Shown: piece after piece, positions 63,001 to 64,000 of the stretch
Position numbering within the stretch: position 1 is the stretch's first letter
How the letters are laid out: each line of letters opens with the position of its first letter
Assembly: GCA_004295045.1 (NCBI GenBank)
Contig: SHND01000030.1
Coordinates: forward strand, 46,223 to 110,222
Source of the DNA: Chloroflexota bacterium
GTDB lineage: Bacteria > Chloroflexota > Anaerolineae > UBA4142 > SHND01
DNA length: 64,000 nucleotides
Direction of reading: 5' to 3'
The notes under the pieces: generated by a model
The model's database searches: none
What the model saw: only the letters and a program-made list of their open reading frames with translations
What the model was told of the DNA's origin: nothing
Made by a program: the position numbers and the translations under genes

Positions 63001-64000
63001 GGACGGACTCGTTCTCCTTTATCTCTCACCCGAACTCATCCTGATCGCGGCATCGCTGTTGATCTTTGGTTTGGATTTGGTGTGGCGCGGACGCGGCAGC
63101 CAAACGCTTGGCATTGTCGCGTTGGTTGCGCTTTTCCTCTCGCTGATCGTCACTCCATTGATTGCGTTTCGCGCGGACCCCACCGAACTCTTGAGCATCA
63201 AGTGGGGCAATCAAATTGCGCTGTTTTGTAAAATCTGCGGTCCCACGGTGGCTGACCTGTCGTATTGGGAGCCCGCGCTCGTCGCCGACGCGATCTATGT
63301 TTCCGACAATCTCACAAATTTTTTCCGCATCATTGCGTCCATCACCGGCATCGTCGTGCTGTTTGCGTCATTTGATTTTATGCGCGGACGCAAGTTTGTG
63401 GGAGAGTTCTACGCGTTGTTTTTGCTCGCCATTGCTGCGATGATGATGATGGCTGGCTCGACCAACCTGTTGATGATTTTCCTCACGCTTGAATTTTTGA
63501 GCATCGTTTCGTACATCCTCACAGGTTACTTGCGCGAAAACAAGAAATCGAATGAAGCGGCGATAAAGTATTTTCTCTTTGGCGCCATTGCTTCTGCGAT
63601 CATGTTGTACGGAATGTCGATGTTTTACGGCGCGACCGGCTCGCTCAATCTCGCACAGATTGGCGCGGTGATTACAGCTGATACAAATTACGAAGTGCTG
63701 GCTCTTTTCGCCGCGGCGCTGATGCTGGCGGGAATCGGGTTCAAAATTGCCCTCGTTCCATTCCACATGTGGGCGCCCGACGCGTATGAAGGCGCACCGA
63801 CACCCGTCACCGCATTCCTCTCTGTCGGACCCAAGGTCGCGGGCTTTGCCATTCTCTTGCGGCTCACGCTCCAGGTGATTTATGTGTATCAATTCGATTG
63901 GGTCGCGTTGTATTCCGTTGTCGCGGTGATTACCATGACGCTCGGCAATGTGATTGCGTTGACACAATCGAATGTGAAACGTCTGCTCGCCTATTCCTCT
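63001..64000 (+). CDS. nuoN: NADH-quinone oxidoreductase subunit N (cut by window end)
   Basis: Proximal antiporter-like pump subunit; 333 residues are visible and the frame is open at the window edge. Signatures: TLEFLSIVSYILTGYLRENK, GIGFKIALVPFHMWAPDAYE with GAPTPVTAFLSVGPK, and QSNVKRLLAYSS at the edge. A segment at about 80-95 (CKICGPTVADLSYW) is an unusual Cys-containing loop. ATG at 63001 without Shine-Dalgarno. Confidence 0.93.

Overview
The window looks like a chromosome segment of a Chloroflexota bacterium, probably Anaerolineae or a relative. This is inferred from gene content: a class II FBPase (GlpX), MurJ, Rex, a split complex I cluster, Thr/Pro-rich lipoproteins, a SARP-nSTAND-WD40 regulator and a RuBisCO-like protein. 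No rRNA gene is present to confirm it. Coding density is high, and genes sit on both strands in short operons that often overlap by ATGA.

Layout. 161-3270 (minus): ndh with a small stress-type cluster (DUF488, cupin, hemerythrin-like, AhpD-like). 3542-13897 (plus): rarA, DUF1361, a C39-like peptidase with TPRs, murJ, glpX, rho with a ~300-nt leader, a LysM-M23 peptidase and a site-2 protease. 14104-25709: F-type ATP synthase operon (atpI-like, B, E, F, H, A, G, D, C) ending in mreB, with four tandem lipoprotein genes between atpA and atpG. 25800-31156: a ribbon-helix-helix/PIN toxin-antitoxin pair and a 1534-residue regulator. 31359-39395: foreign-looking island with orphan genes, attC-like integron sites and an IS of about 1.29 kb that split one attC. 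39701-56277: rex, a proline racemase family gene, obg, nadD, creatininase and sugar isomerase family genes, two FemAB-like genes, a RuBisCO-like protein, a phosphorylase, a secreted hydrolase and an SDR. 56571-64000: nuoA, H, J, K, L, M, N, the membrane arm of complex I, cut by the window edge in nuoN.

Themes. Energy metabolism dominates: NDH-2, complex I membrane subunits, ATP synthase and the NADH sensor Rex. The rex upstream region has three TTGTGA words at 11-bp steps, which suggests redox feedback.

Most unusual observations: (1) gaps of 72-96 bp inside the atp and nuo operons are filled with period-7 tandem words whose reverse complements occupy the other half, and most genes after them lack a Shine-Dalgarno sequence; similar heptamer tracts lie in frame inside the nSTAND gene; (2) four paralogous lipoproteins sit inside the ATP synthase operon; (3) there is an integrase-less attC cassette array with an IS in one attC; (4) three genes look leaderless, with a -10 box 7-9 nt before ATG; (5) two intrinsic-terminator-like hairpins end exactly at the start codons of murJ and the site-2 protease gene. 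All calls come from reading the sequence; no database search was run.
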